A stretch of DNA of 64,000 bases from Spirometra erinaceieuropaei (GCA_902702965.1 CACRXP010000012.1:656193-720192); one strand, 5' to 3'; shown: positions 44,757-55,735, counted from the stretch's first letter. Notes: generated by a model not told the origin, from the sequence alone. A program made the numbers and translations.

Positions 44757-46639
44757 ATTACGAAAATACAGTCAGTTCTGTCGGATCAGGCAAAGTTCCG
44801 AAAGACAGAGAAGGAGAAGGACCGTACAGACGAGATTGAAGCACAACTGACTGACTGCTTGAAAAGACTTCAGGCGGATGGTTGCATAAGAGAACACGAC
44901 GTAGAGCGCCTCCGACCCGTCGGTACGCATATTCTTCGATTATATGGTTTGCCGAAGATCCACAAAGATGGCGTATCGGTTCGCCCAATCCTCGATATGA
45001 GAAACTCGCCGTACCATGCAATAGCGAAATGGCTGGCGGAGAAACTTAAACCTCTGCAATATCAACTAGCGCCACATAGCTATCGAGATACTTTTGAATT
45101 CATTAACGGCGTGAAAGACTTTGATCTGAATTAAATGGTTATGTTTTCGTTAGATGTCTCGTCCCTTTTTACGAACGTACCAGTAACGGAAACGGTCAAC
45201 TAGCATTGTGATTTCATTGCCGACAATCAACAGGATATAGGACTGCCAGTAAATGCCCTCAAGGAATTGTTATTGAGGTGTACCTTGAACGTGCAGTTCC
45301 TATTCGACAGCAATCTATATAGGCAGATGGACGGCGTAGCAATGGGCTCGCCCTTTGGCCCGCTTTTGGCGAATATCTTCATGGGAAAATTAGAAGCTGT
45401 CCAGTTACCTCACCAGATCAACGGTCTAAGATACTATGGGCGATACGTGGATGATATATTCGCGATTGCACCGAAACTAAGCGACATCTCAATTCTACTG
45501 GATGACATAAATCAGGCGCACCCATCAATAAAATTCACTCTGGAAGAAGAACAGTCCGGTTCACTTCCCTTTCTGGATGTGCTTCTGAGTAGAAGACCTG
45601 ACGACAGCATTCGACGTAGCGTTTATCGTAAGAAAACGTGGTCCGGACAATACACCCATTTTGGGAGTTTCGTACCGCTAAACGTTAAACGTAATTTAGT
45701 CCGCTGTTTGACAGAAAGAGTGAGAAGAATCTGCTCAGCCGATAGCGTTGAGAAAGAGCTTAAGATCATCGAAAGCCTATTTCGCCAAAACGGGTATCCT
45801 GACCGATTCATCGCTAAGAACATGGCCGAAAGACCGCAAAAGCCCCCGATGCTGACGGCGGGAAAGAAAAGGCTCTTTATCAGGGTCCCATTTCAAGGGG
45901 ATGCACCAAGTGAACTTCTGAGAAGACGCCTAACCCAAGCTGTAGCACAGACCTTTCCAGCAGCCGACACCCGTGTATTGTTCTCCACCAGTCCCATCCT
46001 ATACGGAGAGGGCAAGGACAAACTACCAGCTCAGACCACCTCTATGTGTATCTACTCCTTCACCTGCTCCTGTGGGGCAGAATATATTGGTCGCACGAGC
46101 CGGCGTTTATCCAAAAGAATGAAAGAACATCTCCCAGCATGGTTAGGAAAGGGACAAATTAAGAACATCAACAGCTCGATCCTCGCGCACATGGTAGACA
46201 CAGGCCACCGTGTAGACGCCACAGAGGCCTTCAGAGTGATCTACAAGGTCCCATCAAGCTATCCAAAACTGCTTGGGCAGCGCTTGTTGGCAACGGCAGA
46301 GGCGGCTGCAATTAGGCTACGCCGGCCGGTCCTATGCGCGCAGAAGAATTTCGTGCAGGCCCCACAGTTACCATGGGCCAAAGCCACCAAGCCAGACACC
46401 CGCATGTAACTGCATTCGCCGGGACCCACCTTCCCCCTGGCGCCGACTGGAATTATGGTGTCTCACCCTCCCCCTCCCCTACCCTCCCCTNTTTGCCCGT
46501 ATCTTTTGCATTCATTACTTCAATAGCCATATAAATGTACAGGCCTGAAGAGAATTTATCGAAAGCAAACGTATGCTCGCCAAATTGCCTTTTGAATTTC
46601 AATATCTAAATTTTAATATCTTTGACGAGTTTTCGGAAA

Positions 46640-46990
46640 AAATGGTTACCCGAAGTCGTAGTATGGCCAAAGTAATTAACCGCTCGGTGAGCGCGTAATG
46701 CGAAGATCCAGAATGCCCAGCAGTCATCATGCCAGCATCCTTTACGCGTGATGGGATTTCAGCAATTGACAACTTGCCTACCGGCTATCAAGAATTGAGT
46801 ATATCATAGGGCAACAATTCTTGATGAAACGAAGCGCGGTTCATTGCTACATGTGTGCGGTAGCATAGCGACTGCATCCTGTAAGTACTGCAACTTCCTA
46901 TGCACGCGAGAGTCCGAAACGTCGGGCAAAGAAAGATCTTGTTCCAGCGATCGCTTCTACTTCTTATCAGCTGTTTCCTAGAAGTCGCAT
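46640..46990 (+). repeat. PLE-terminus-like repeat with half hammerhead
   Basis: Contains GCCAAAGTAATTAACCGCTC (also near 300 and 53670), then GAGAGTCCGAAACGTCGGGC and TTGTTCCAGCGATCGC. Only the GAAACGTC side of a hammerhead is present. Lies directly after the PLE-A 3' end. Confidence 0.45.
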
Positions 46991-48374
46991 GTTCGCTGAT
47001 ATCGGCAACTCAGGTTATGGTTATGACAAAAGAATAAACAATCAAATTCTGTGTAAAGGTGTGGCAATGCATGAAAATTCGTATAGACATTCAAGTTACG
47101 GTGATTTTTCTGTTTATTACTAAAGCCGTATACCCGTTCACGTTCTGCTTCAACTGACGTAAGCGAACAAAAAATCGCGTTTTAGGATGACGGACGTTGG
47201 TTTGGGAAACCTATCGAAGTGCAGTGATTGGGAAGGCGAGGCTTCCAAAATCGAAAGTCAGGAAAAACAGAGTTCGGACAGCCTTTACTGAGTTGAGAAA
47301 GTTTACACTCAGGCAAGCAGACAGTGACGTCAAGTCTACACACCAGGCGAGTGGCAATCGTTGATGATCTTAGCTCTGGCGCAAAGCGAGTGTGTGTAAC
47401 TCGGTTTTGTCTTCCTGTAACCAACCAGGAGAGGATGCAGCGTTGATTGGCCTTGGTCTCTCGTTACGCGTCCACCTAGGCAGTTGATTGGCGGGGTACA
47501 CTAGGCGGGCTAAAGGCTGCATAGGTGAGTAGCCGTCCTGAAGGTTGCGAGAGCAGACTACCACAGTGTCTCCCCGCTAGACCGCCCAATGACCTAAGAA
47601 TCTGTGTTCGAACCCCGGCTCATCCAAACCTGGGATCGGTATGGGCGAGTGACGACGGCTAATAAGTTGGAGACTGTCGTCAGAGTCTCTGTTATTCTTG
47701 TCGTTATTTCTCCTCAGCGCCTCTTTAACTGAGACAATTAGAGCATACGGTCTCTGCATTCCTGACAGTCTAAGTAACTCGAGTTTTAAGATCAGAGTCA
47801 GCAACCGTCAAACCTTTGGGGTTTCATTCTGTGGTGAAGTTGCGAACTGATAACACCATGCAACCATGTCTTCTGATGACAGATCACTTCAGTTTTACTG
47901 TATCTTGTTAATAGAAGGAAGTCTATTTTCTGAGTTCTGTTAAATATAGATTGCTACTTTTTTGAGAGAAAGACAAGAAGTAACAATGTACTCTTTAGTT
48001 GGCATTTTAATGCTAATTGCCAAATGCATCAGTTTTTTCGGTTCAAAGGCCATAGCCGGCAATGGTAGTGTAAAGGACCCCACTTAAATGTCGGTAGACT
48101 GCGGATCTTGTCAAACAAGAATGATGTTAAGGGGGGAGTTACGAGTTGGGTAGCATGCCAGACAGTGAGCGGACGAAATGCAAAGCAAAATTTAATTCCT
48201 TTAGAATGGTGCACGTCTACAGTAAATATTACCTCATGGTCAAAATTTAGATACAAAAAAGACATAGAAGAATCGACGCGTAAGAAGAGAAATGAACGTG
48301 AGGTGACATGACAAAAGTGTCCACGCAAATGGTCAGGGAGTAGGATGGATGCTCAAATTCAGAAGCCTCACAGA
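46991..48374. other. No gene recognised; possible SINE-like segment
   Basis: GTGTTCGAACCCCGGCTCATCC near 47606 resembles a B-box, so 47573-47700 may be a decayed tRNA-derived repeat. The minus-strand open frames 47182-47564 are unrecognised. Confidence 0.35.
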
Positions 48375-48554
48375 AAACTGAAATATTATATCCGATCACA
48401 CCAATTTTAGGCAAATCAAAACTCGTAGTGTGCTGGCCAGGAGAAGCAAAATGTACGAGGCAAGGGCGTAGCTAGAAACGATCTAGCAACGAGGTAAAGT
48501 TGCCGCAAAGTTGTAATTACGTCGGAGATGGCCGAGTTGAATGGATGCGCAGCT

Positions 48555-48558
48555 ACTC
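48555..48558. repeat. Target-site duplication ACTC, left copy
   Basis: ACTC immediately outside the 3' LTR, matching 53319-53322 outside the 5' LTR. Four bases fits Ty3/gypsy integrases. Confidence 0.8.
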
Positions 48559-48879
48559 TGTAACGTGGGTTGATGTCGGAGGTCAGACTAGCCCCTAAGA
48601 GGGAATTACAAGGCAGGCGGAACTAATGGCAACAGCGAGCACCAGGCAACGACATTCAAATGAGCGACGACGGGAAAAGAAGTGAGTAGCTCGAAACGCG
48701 TTTATTCTCGTCTTGGTCACAACTTTAAGTCCAGCGCGCTCTTTCCTCCACCCCGTTCAAAGCCTCCGACTCGTCGGTGTCGGTATCGGTCGGGCCAGCC
48801 AGGACATTCACTGGCTGTCTGCCTGCAAGGAAAGAATGGAACTATTTAGAAACATTAGGTAAAACCTTATTGCGTTACA
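48559..48879 (-). repeat. 3' LTR of the Ty3/gypsy element
   Basis: 321 bp. The pol frame runs into it and stops at TAA 48869-48867, a few codons inside the LTR. Confidence 0.93.
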
Positions 48880-50340
48880 CTGCCTCCCCTCCAAGAGGAC
48901 ACTGTCCGCAGTGTTTCTAGCCTACTATCCCTGAGAAGGAAACCGGAGGGAACAAGTGAGAGAGGGGAATTGGGAGGTGGTCCGCAATCGGGCGCTGGCT
49001 TGATCTGATTGTAGTGGACGGTGAGAACATCGGCGAAAGGTCTCTGTGGGTCGCGAAGAACAAACGTGTCGGGGAAGGGTTGGCAAACGATAATATACGG
49101 GCCTTGCCACGGCCGGTGAAACTTTGCAGCAGGCTCGAGGGGTGGTCGCGGTCTGAACAGTAACACGGAATCGCCAACATGATATTCTGGCCCAGCTCGA
49201 TGTCGTTCGTAGCAAGTTTTCTGATGCTGTTGGGCCATTTGGATGTTGCCAGCAGCCAGCCTGTATACCGTGACAAGTCTTTCTTTAAGAGCTCGTGTGT
49301 ATTCCCCATACTAAGGGACTCGGCGGGTATAAGTGGCGAGTGAATATCTGCCGGTAATCGAAGCTCATGACCGAGCTGGAGCAACGCGGGAGAAAACCCG
49401 GTTGAGTCGTGGACGGCGGTCCGATACGCTAACAGGCACTGCGGTAAGTTTTCGTCCCAGGCGTCAGGTGACTCGCGATCAACGAATGCAGATAAAATTC
49501 GCTTGATTGTCCTGTTCGTGCGTTCGACCAGTCCATTTCCTTCGGGGTGATAAGGAGTAGTCCGTGTTTTCCTGATCTGCAGTAACGAGCATAATTCGGC
49601 CAGGAGATGGTTCTCAAACGCCGTGCCTCGATCGGAATGGATTATCGTGGGCGCCCCGTAACGGCTAATCCAATCGTTGAGGATGGCTGCTGCGACTGAC
49701 TTTGCGTCCTGAGTTTGTAATGGTACGGCCTCGCACCACTTGGTGAAATAGTCAACCACCACCAGTATGAAACGGTTACCACGACGAGTGGTCGGTAGCG
49801 GTCCAATTATATCTACACCAATTCGGTGATTAGGTCCGTCCACAGCAATAGGATGCAGCAGGGCTCGTGGTGCAGGAATCGGCGACTTTATGTGAGCGCA
49901 AACTTGGCACGCAGTGCAGTAGGACACCACGTCCTGATGGATAGTCGGCCACCAAAAGCGTCTGCGAACGGCTGCTTCTGTTTTGCGTTGACCCGCGTGT
50001 CCGAGTTGATTATGAATGTTACCTATGGTGTCTCGTACCTTCGCCTTCGGCATAACGAGTCGCAGTGGCTCATTAGCGTCGCTATGTAGGAACAAGACTC
50101 CGTCACTTATGCGCAATCTGACCAAATTGGCCCACAGTGCTCGCGCTGCGGCCGACTTTTCTCTCATTTCTCTGCCGGTCGGCTTTCGAGACCCATGAAG
50201 CTGCCGGTCATATATGTCGCCGAGATCCGGGTCCTCAGCTTGTAGAATGGCCCACTTTTGCGCATCGTTGACCGTCACAATGGCATTGACAGCCTCATCG
50301 GATGAAGTCGGGCGTCGTGAAAGAGCGTCGGCGTTCTGCT
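48867..50340 (-). pseudogene. Ty3/gypsy integrase with frameshift before its C-terminal domain
   Basis: Zinc-binding HHCC domain (HNQLGH ... CTACQVC), catalytic core with DIIGPLPTTRRGNRFILVVV (first Asp), IIHSDRGTAFENHLL (second Asp) and PYHPEGNGLVERTNRTIKR (Glu), then CLLAYRTAVHDSTGFSPALL and LRLPADI. The frame changes near 49275-49290. The C-terminal domain follows in another frame (MAQQHQKTCYERHRAGPEY, VGDSVLLFRP, KFHRPWQGPYII, VLTVHYNQIKPAP) and ends at TAA 48869-48867 inside the LTR. The extra codons that the first frame appears to have beyond 49275 are out-of-frame artefact. Confidence 0.88.
48880..48892 (-). promoter_or_regulatory. Polypurine tract of the Ty3/gypsy element
   Basis: Element-sense GGAGGGGAGGCAG abuts the 3' LTR, the expected position of the plus-strand primer. 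Confidence 0.7.
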
Positions 50341-51990
50341 GTCTCGCGCGTGGACGGTATACACAGTAAAGTCATATTCTTGCAGTTGTTCTTGCCAGCG
50401 CGCTACTTGTCCTTCTGGATCGCGAAAGATTTGCAGCCACTGTAGGGCATTATGGTCTGTGCGGACCACAAAGTGGCGACCCAAGAGGTAAGGGCGAAAA
50501 TACTTGAGGAAATATACCAACGCTAACATCTCTCGACGAGTGGTGCTATACCGTCGCTCCTGTTTGCTCAATTGCCTGCTTGCGAACGCTATGGCTTTTT
50601 CATCACCTTCGGCAGTCAGCTGAGACAGGACAGCTCCGATGGCTCTATCGCTGGCATCAGTGTCGAGAATAAACTCACCGGCAGATGGAGAAACATCCGG
50701 GAGGCTGAGGATCGGAGGGGATGTCAAAGCACGTTTAAGCTGATCGAAAGCTGCCTCACACTCTTTAGTTCACAGGAAAGGTCTAGACTTTTCGGTCAGC
50801 CGGTGAAGGGGTGCGGCGATGCCAGCAAACCCACGAACAAATTTCCTGTAGTAGGACGCAAGACCGAGGAAACTACGGACTTCCTGACTCGTCTTGGGTG
50901 TCGGCCATTCACATATGTAGGATATCTTGTCTGGATCTGGGTGTATACCCGAGGGCGACAGGATGTACCCAAGAAACAGGGTCTGGTTCTGCAGAAGTTT
51001 ACATTTATCTGTCCGTAGCACAAGACCCGCATCTCTCAGTCGCAATAAAACCTCCCGGAGGTGTGCATTATGCTCTTCAACCGTCTTTCCGTGAACTATA
51101 ATATCGTCAAGGTAAACCAAACAGGCCGTCGGGGTTATGTCACGGAGCACCGTTGTCATAAGCCGTTGAAATGTGGCCGGGGCATTCGCCAGGCCAAAGG
51201 GCATCATATTGAACTCATAGATGCCAGAGGGTACCACAAAGGCCGTTTTCGCCCGGTCAGCTGGGTGAACTTCAACCTGCCAATAACCAGATGCGAGATC
51301 TAAGGTAGAGATCCACGCAGCTCCTGACAGAGCATCAATGGTGTCATCGATGCGGGGCAGCGTGAAAGAGTCCCGTTTGGTTACGGAGTTTAACCGCCGG
51401 TAATCGACACATAAGCGGAGGGTCCCATTCTTTTTCTTAACGAGAACTATAGGCGACGCCCAAGGGGAAGAAGATGGTCGTATAATACTTCTGTTCAACA
51501 TATCTTGAATCATTTTTTCCAGGTCCTTTTGATAATAAATAGGGATACGCCAAGGAGCCTGGCGGATAGGTCGGGCGTCCCCTGTGTCAATGCAATGCTG
51601 ATGGACTTTTGCGTGCCCCAAAGATCTATTATTGACGTCGACTTGAAAGGCAAACTCATCTAGAAGCCGAACAACAGCTTGATGTGATGACTCGTCAATT
51701 GCAGACCCAGAGAGGAGAGGGATCCACCACGGTCCGTCATTAATCACTGCGAGGGTGTCTGCCAGAAAAACCTCGGTGCCGTCCAGGCAGATTCTGAGGG
51801 GAGAGAGCTCAATAGAGGCGTGATGGCAATCTAGGAAGTCCATACCCAGAATCACGTCCCACTGGATGCGCGCGCATACGAAAGTGTGCTCCGTCATAAA
51901 ATTCCCTATGGTCAAGGAGCAGAATGCTTGTCCGTCCGGACAGAGAACAGAGCCTTTGGCCGCCGAAAGCTGGGCAAGTCGGGGGGAAGG
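50275..51990 (-). pseudogene. Ty3/gypsy protease, reverse transcriptase and RNase H
   Basis: Aspartic protease: FLLDTGASCSVI and later WDVILGMDFL. RT: SSPWASPIVLVKKKNGTLRL, LDLASGYWQVEV (catalytic Asp), GLANAPATFQRLM, LVYLDDIIVHG (catalytic YLDD), LFLGYILSPSGI and SFLGLASYYRKFV. TGA at 50772-50770 interrupts just after the tether region (TEKSRPFL). The same frame resumes with RNase H: ILDTDASDRAIGAVLSQL, SKQERRYSTTRREMLALV and FVVRTDHNALQWL. A one-base frame change near 50350-50360 truncates the RNase H end at 50275. The polyprotein is otherwise the expected length. Confidence 0.88.
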
Positions 51991-52977
51991 GTCGTAGTTC
52001 ACCCACTGAATGTTCGAACAAATCACAGAACAAGAAGCGCCCGTATCCAACAAAAACGAATCCATACGACCATTAAGGGTGCCCGGTACGGTAAGAGGTG
52101 TGCGAGCACCGCGAGAACGAACTGCCAAGGATGGAAGACTAACAGCACTAAAAGCAGACCTACCGGACGTAAAATGAGGGCGAATCGGTGGATTGTGGCC
52201 GCAACGCTGGGCCCGCCTGCCGAACCGTCGACAGTAGGGACAATTAGCCTGGGAACTCTGGCGTTCATCCACTGGGTGGCGTTGTGTCCGACGGCTGGAC
52301 GGGTAGTGTTCGGCCACTGCAAAGAGATGGGTTGAGGCTAGCTGACGTTGGGCCACATCCGCAGCTTCGTAACCGCGTGCCACTTCCAGCGCTTTCTGTA
52401 GCGAGGTATACTGCTTGCGCACAAATTTAGAGTACAGTTCGGTGTTCCGCACACCGAGAGTAAAGCGTTTGAGAACCTCCATCGCACGCCGGCCGGGGGA
52501 CTCATTTGGGAAGGCCCTGAGGGCTAACTCGCGTAAGGCACCGGCGTACGTGTCAACTGACTCTGTCGTTAACTGTCATCGGCTCCAGAAGGCTTCGAGA
52601 GCCAGGGAAGGTGCCGGTCCGTGATCAAACAGATCGCTAAGAGTCTTGAATAATTCGCTGACGGGGGCATCCGGCGAGACTCCCGTGGCCATTACCTGTC
52701 ACGCTGCCGAATCGTCCAGAAGCGAGACTAGGTACGACCCGACATGTTTGGAAGGGACGGTGCGAAGAAAATTTTGGGCACGAAAGGCCCAGAGAGAGAA
52801 ATCGTCGCCCGGATGGAAGGGATTGGGAGGTCGGAGAGGGGGTCGAGCTAAATCCGCCTCGGTATTTGCCTTCGAGGAAACATACGAAGTTATGATGGGT
52901 GGTTCCGATGCCCCAGGATTAGAAGTAGGCGGCTCAAAAGGGGAAGAGCGGGTGTTATCATCATCTTTAGCGGCCAT
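51990..52977 (-). pseudogene. Ty3/gypsy gag with two internal TGA stops
   Basis: Capsid-type polyprotein. ATG at 52977 lies 20 nt after the LTR (very short leader). The N-terminus reads MAAKDDDNTRSSPF and a capsid-like PFHPGDDFSLWAFRAQNFL follows near residue 55. The same frame is interrupted by TGA at 52701-52699 and TGA at 52578-52576, then continues openly from 52575 through MEVLKRFTLGVRNTELYSKF and a zinc-binding motif CPYCRRFGRRAQRCGH near 52240. That motif has Cys where flatworm/insect CsRn1-like gag proteins usually have His, with CGH at the end, so the ligand set (C, C, C, H) is unusual. Gag and pol are in one frame here with no visible frameshift between them. Confidence 0.8.
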
Positions 52978-52978
52978 G

Positions 52979-52997
52979 ATCCTACCGCTGCCGCCAA
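52979..52997 (-). promoter_or_regulatory. Candidate primer-binding site of the Ty3/gypsy element
   Basis: Directly after the 5' LTR the element-sense strand reads TTGGCGGCAGCGGTAGGATC. The complement ends in CCA preceded by a G, a 7-nt acceptor-like block and a CCTAC T-stem-like block, as expected for a tRNA 3' end. A G at the discriminator position would fit tRNA-Ser among others. It does not resemble the tRNA-Trp primer known for the CsRn1 clade. The tRNA identity is inference. Confidence 0.5.
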
Positions 52998-53318
52998 TAT
53001 AACGTGGGTTGATGTCGGAGGTCAGACTAGCCCCTAAGAGGGAATTACAAGGCAGGCGGAACTAATGGCAACAGCGAGCACCAGGCAACGACATTCAAAT
53101 GAGCGACGACGGGAAAAGAAGTGAGTAGCTCGAAACGCGTTTATTCTCGTCTTGGTCACAACTTTAAGTCCAGCGCGCTCTTTCCTCCACCCCGTTCAAA
53201 GCCTCCGACTCGTCGGTGTCGGTTTCGGTCGGGCCAGCCAGGACATTCACTGGCTGTCTGCCTGCAAGGAAAGAATGGAACTATTTAGAAACATTAGGTA
53301 AAACCTTATTGCGTTACA
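52998..53318 (-). repeat. 5' LTR of the Ty3/gypsy element
   Basis: 321 bp, identical to the other LTR except for two substitutions. In element orientation it starts TGTAACGCAATAAGG; its last bases read GTTATA here against GTTACA in the partner. Confidence 0.93.
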
Positions 53319-53322
53319 ACTC
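53319..53322. repeat. Target-site duplication ACTC, right copy
   Basis: Partner of 48555-48558. Removing the element and one copy gives a site resembling sequence near 37105-37135. Confidence 0.8.
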
Positions 53323-53452
53323 CACTAGATACTGTCAGGGTTGTAAACAAATCTCACGCAGCCACGGCAGGAAACATTTAAAAGTCAATAACTGAATCTG
53401 ATGAAGTAGTAAGCAAAGTATCTATGTCAGAGTAACCGGGAGACTAGTCGGG

Positions 53453-53640
53453 ACGCGGTTGGCCGAACATGCGGCAGTAGTTGAAAGGAACGACGCTAAC
53501 TCCCAAGTCGTGATTCATTCGATGGGACCGAACCACACATTCGAGTTTGACAAACAAAAATTCTTGATAGAGACGACAACCGCTCGATTCATGATTTTCC
53601 GGTCCCCATTCAATCAGCAAGCGCAACTACGTCCCACTCC
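53453..53640 (+). pseudogene. PLE GIY-YIG C-terminal fragment
   Basis: The frame reads LAEHAAVVERNDANSQVVIH, SMGPNHTFEFD and AQLRPT. This is the EH...RND..SQ..H...H.F.FD pattern of PLE-encoded GIY-YIG domains outside the PLE-A lineage. No start; TAA at the end. It sits between the LTR element and the CR1 fragment. Confidence 0.6.
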
Positions 53641-53755
53641 ATAATTGACGCTGAGAATCGGTCTAGGCAAAGTAGTTAGCCGCTAGGAGAACTTGCGGAT
53701 AGCCACGGTCCCCGGTATTAGTGTCGGAAAGCCAAATCATTTAAGAATTCAAACG

Positions 53756-55278
53756 GATGACGAAATCTGGTACGGTTACATAAGGCAGTGCACGCGGAAC
53801 AAGGACCCAATACCACTGATAAAGACTGCTGAAGGCGAACATCTCACTGAAGACAGACCGAAAGCTGATCACTTTTCAGAATTTTTTTGGTCTGCTTTTA
53901 ATAGCGAGACAGGATTCGACCCTTCGGCCCTTCAACACTTCGAAGACACCACAATTATGGAGGCCGTTCAGTTCACCGAGGGTATGGTTCTGACAGAGTT
54001 CCTGAGGCTAAAGGAATCCAAATCACCAGGTCCCGATGAGACTCCGTCGAAGATTTCGAAGGAACTCGCTGGTGAGTTGGCTAAACCACTCTCCATGCTT
54101 TTCCATACATCCTCCAAGACCGGATATCTGCCACCCGACTGGAAGTCGGCGTGGATTACGCCGTTGTACAAGGGCGGAAGTCGGGTGTCTGCGAACAATT
54201 ACAGACCTGTCAGCCTCACCTCCATTTGCTGTAAGATTATGGAAAAGATAATAAATCGACAAGTAATGCATTTCTTTGAGCAAAACCATCTGCTTTCCGA
54301 TTCCCAGCATGGACTTGGGTGTATAGATCGCAACCTCGCTTAATTCTTCGCTGCAATGCTCAAAGGTAGCCAAGTCGGCTACGTCCATTCTATACCTAGT
54401 CAAACTGGCGTTCTCCTACTTTGATGAAGACTGCTTCGCCAAGGTCTTTCAAACTTTTGTGCGACCTCATCTGGGATTTGCTATCCAATCATGGAGACCC
54501 TGGACCGCTAAAGACTTCGGCATACTCGAAAAGTTCAACGGCAAGCAACAAAACTTGTATCTGGGCAGTGGTCACTACCCTACGAAACACGATTAGCTAA
54601 TCTTGACCTCTTTCCTTTGAGTTACAGACAGCTACTTGGGGACCTAATACAAGCTTTCCGCATCGTGCGCAATCAGGGCTGCTGCCTCGCATCTGGAGAC
54701 TTCTTCGAGTTGGCGACTACGACTAATCTGAGAGGCCATCCACTCAAACTGTGTGTGACTGGTGCCCGGCTAGTCACACGAAGGTTCTTCTTCTCCAACA
54801 GAGTGGTTGCAGCTTGGAATGCCCTGCCTGAGGATGTTGTTATGTCGGGATCCGTAGACACTTTTAAACGGAGGCTAGATCAACATTGCAGCGCGCACCA
54901 CAATAACGCCGGACTACGGTCGCCTTGATAGCCAACGTTGCCAGTTTTGTGCTATGTTACTACCAACATTTAAGTAACATGTGCTTATGTAATTTGATTT
55001 GGGCCACGCCGCACACTGCTGCACGCACTTCTTTTCCTGCATTTTAAGTGTGCTTCAACAGTCTGCTGCTTGTAATCAACAAACTGAGTTCATGTGCCTC
55101 TAAATTCTGTTAAAGCACGAATTCTGTGTTCGTCTGTACAGTTTTTGTTATTCCCCTTGTATTTCTTTCATGTTACTTCCTTTACATTTTCTCCATTTAC
55201 TTCCTCTGCATGTAACCAATAGGGATTTCAAAAGTACACACCTACATTCCCTGAAATACACTGATACTGATACTGATG
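53756..55278 (+). pseudogene. CR1 LINE copy with catalytic core deleted
   Basis: Close relative of the 33-36 kb LINE. It starts at YIRQCTRNKDPIPL and runs in one frame through SPGPDETPSKISKELAGEL and NNYRPVSLTSICCKIMEKII to QNHLLSDSQHG. It then jumps directly to DLGV (a stop replaces the following Trp) and continues to the C-terminus (RGHPLKL..TGARL, FSNRVVAAWNALP, near 54725-54830). Compared with the other copy, roughly residues 265-457 are missing, including both catalytic Asp motifs. Frames change between 54349 and 54617. The 3' UTR ends in ACTGAT repeats at 55259-55278. 5'-truncated at about 53756, next to a PLE fragment. Cannot encode a working polymerase. Confidence 0.85.
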
Positions 55279-55499
55279 TAGAGAACTGAAAACAAACATT
55301 TCGTCTAAAAATAACATTATACAAAACATAGGGATAATAGAAAACGAATGACGTATTATAAACAATGTCCAAAGAATTTTAAAGCAAAATAGAAGTCGAT
55401 TGGATTATGTCAAGTTCCTCCTAGATTCTGTGCGGTGCAACAATGTCAAGAACTTGCATTTTCGCGCCATTCCGCCAACTCGACATTCCTCACCTTAAA
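55279..55499. other. No gene recognised
   Basis: AT-rich spacer after the CR1 tail. Confidence 0.4.
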
Positions 55500-55735
55500 T
55501 ACAATCCCACTGCAGTTCGACCGTCGCTGTCGACGATGCCCACAGTGTGTCCCACAGCAAGGTGGAGCAGGGACGGTGACTTGTGCGTGGATTAGTTCAT
55601 AGTAAATGCAGACTTGTAGAGCATCCACTTCACTCTCCACTCCCCCCACTTGAAACCCCGTGTCAAGACAGAGTCAAGAAGACCGGAGGCGAAGGGGGGG
55701 GGGGGGCGCAGGTAGATGGCGCGGTCGAGCCCGCA
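55500..55735 (+). repeat. Unclassified repeat R
   Basis: Best copy of the repeat also seen at 28345-28555 and, inverted, at 16690-16890. It ends near a poly-G run (55690-55706). Confidence 0.5.

Larger units (their letters stand above)
42968..46409 (+). pseudogene. PLE-A reverse transcriptase and GIY-YIG endonuclease
   Basis: Before the insertion: QLELETQFDNLLNQTHDL and ITRPDKGSGVVLMDRVNY (PLE RT finger motif). After it, from 44748 in the same frame: LYGLPKIHKDGVSVRPIL, MFSLDVSSLFTNVPV (catalytic Asp), MDGVAMGSPFGPLLANIFM, YYGRYVDDIFAI (catalytic YVDD), LPFLDVLLSRRPDDS and KKTWSGQYTHFGSFVP. C-terminal GIY-YIG nuclease: MCIYSFTCSCGAEYIGRTSR, KRMKEHLPAW, SSILAHMVDTGHRVD, FRVIYKVP and the Glu-bearing LLATAEAAAIRLRRP. 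Stops: TAA at 45132-45134 and TAG near 45199. The 380-codon stretch 45267-46409 is intact. PLEs use the nuclease for target nicking; this copy cannot make a full protein. Confidence 0.9.
42960..46585 (+). mobile_element. Penelope-like element PLE-A, near complete, split by PLE-B
   Basis: Reverse transcriptase plus GIY-YIG endonuclease in one frame from about 42968 to 46409, interrupted only by the PLE-B insertion (43289-44742) and two stop codons. The 3' UTR (46410-46585) ends with sequence around ATTTATCGAAAGC and GTATGCTCGCCA that recurs at 10.9, 11.6, 41.9 and 42.55 kb, marking it as the PLE-A family 3' end. The 5' limit is uncertain. One ambiguous base occurs at 46491. Confidence 0.88.
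48559..53318 (-). mobile_element. Ty3/gypsy LTR retrotransposon, 4.76 kb, complete but degenerate
   Basis: Two 321-bp LTRs (52998-53318 is the 5' LTR in element sense, 48559-48879 the 3' LTR) flank gag, protease, RT, RNase H and integrase in Ty3/gypsy order. LTRs begin TGTAAC and end GTTACA. A 4-bp target-site duplication ACTC lies at 48555-48558 and 53319-53322. LTRs differ at two sites (48560/52999 and 48785/53224), implying recent insertion or gene conversion. Coding capacity is broken by at least three in-frame TGA codons and two frameshifts. There is no envelope-like ORF. Confidence 0.93.
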
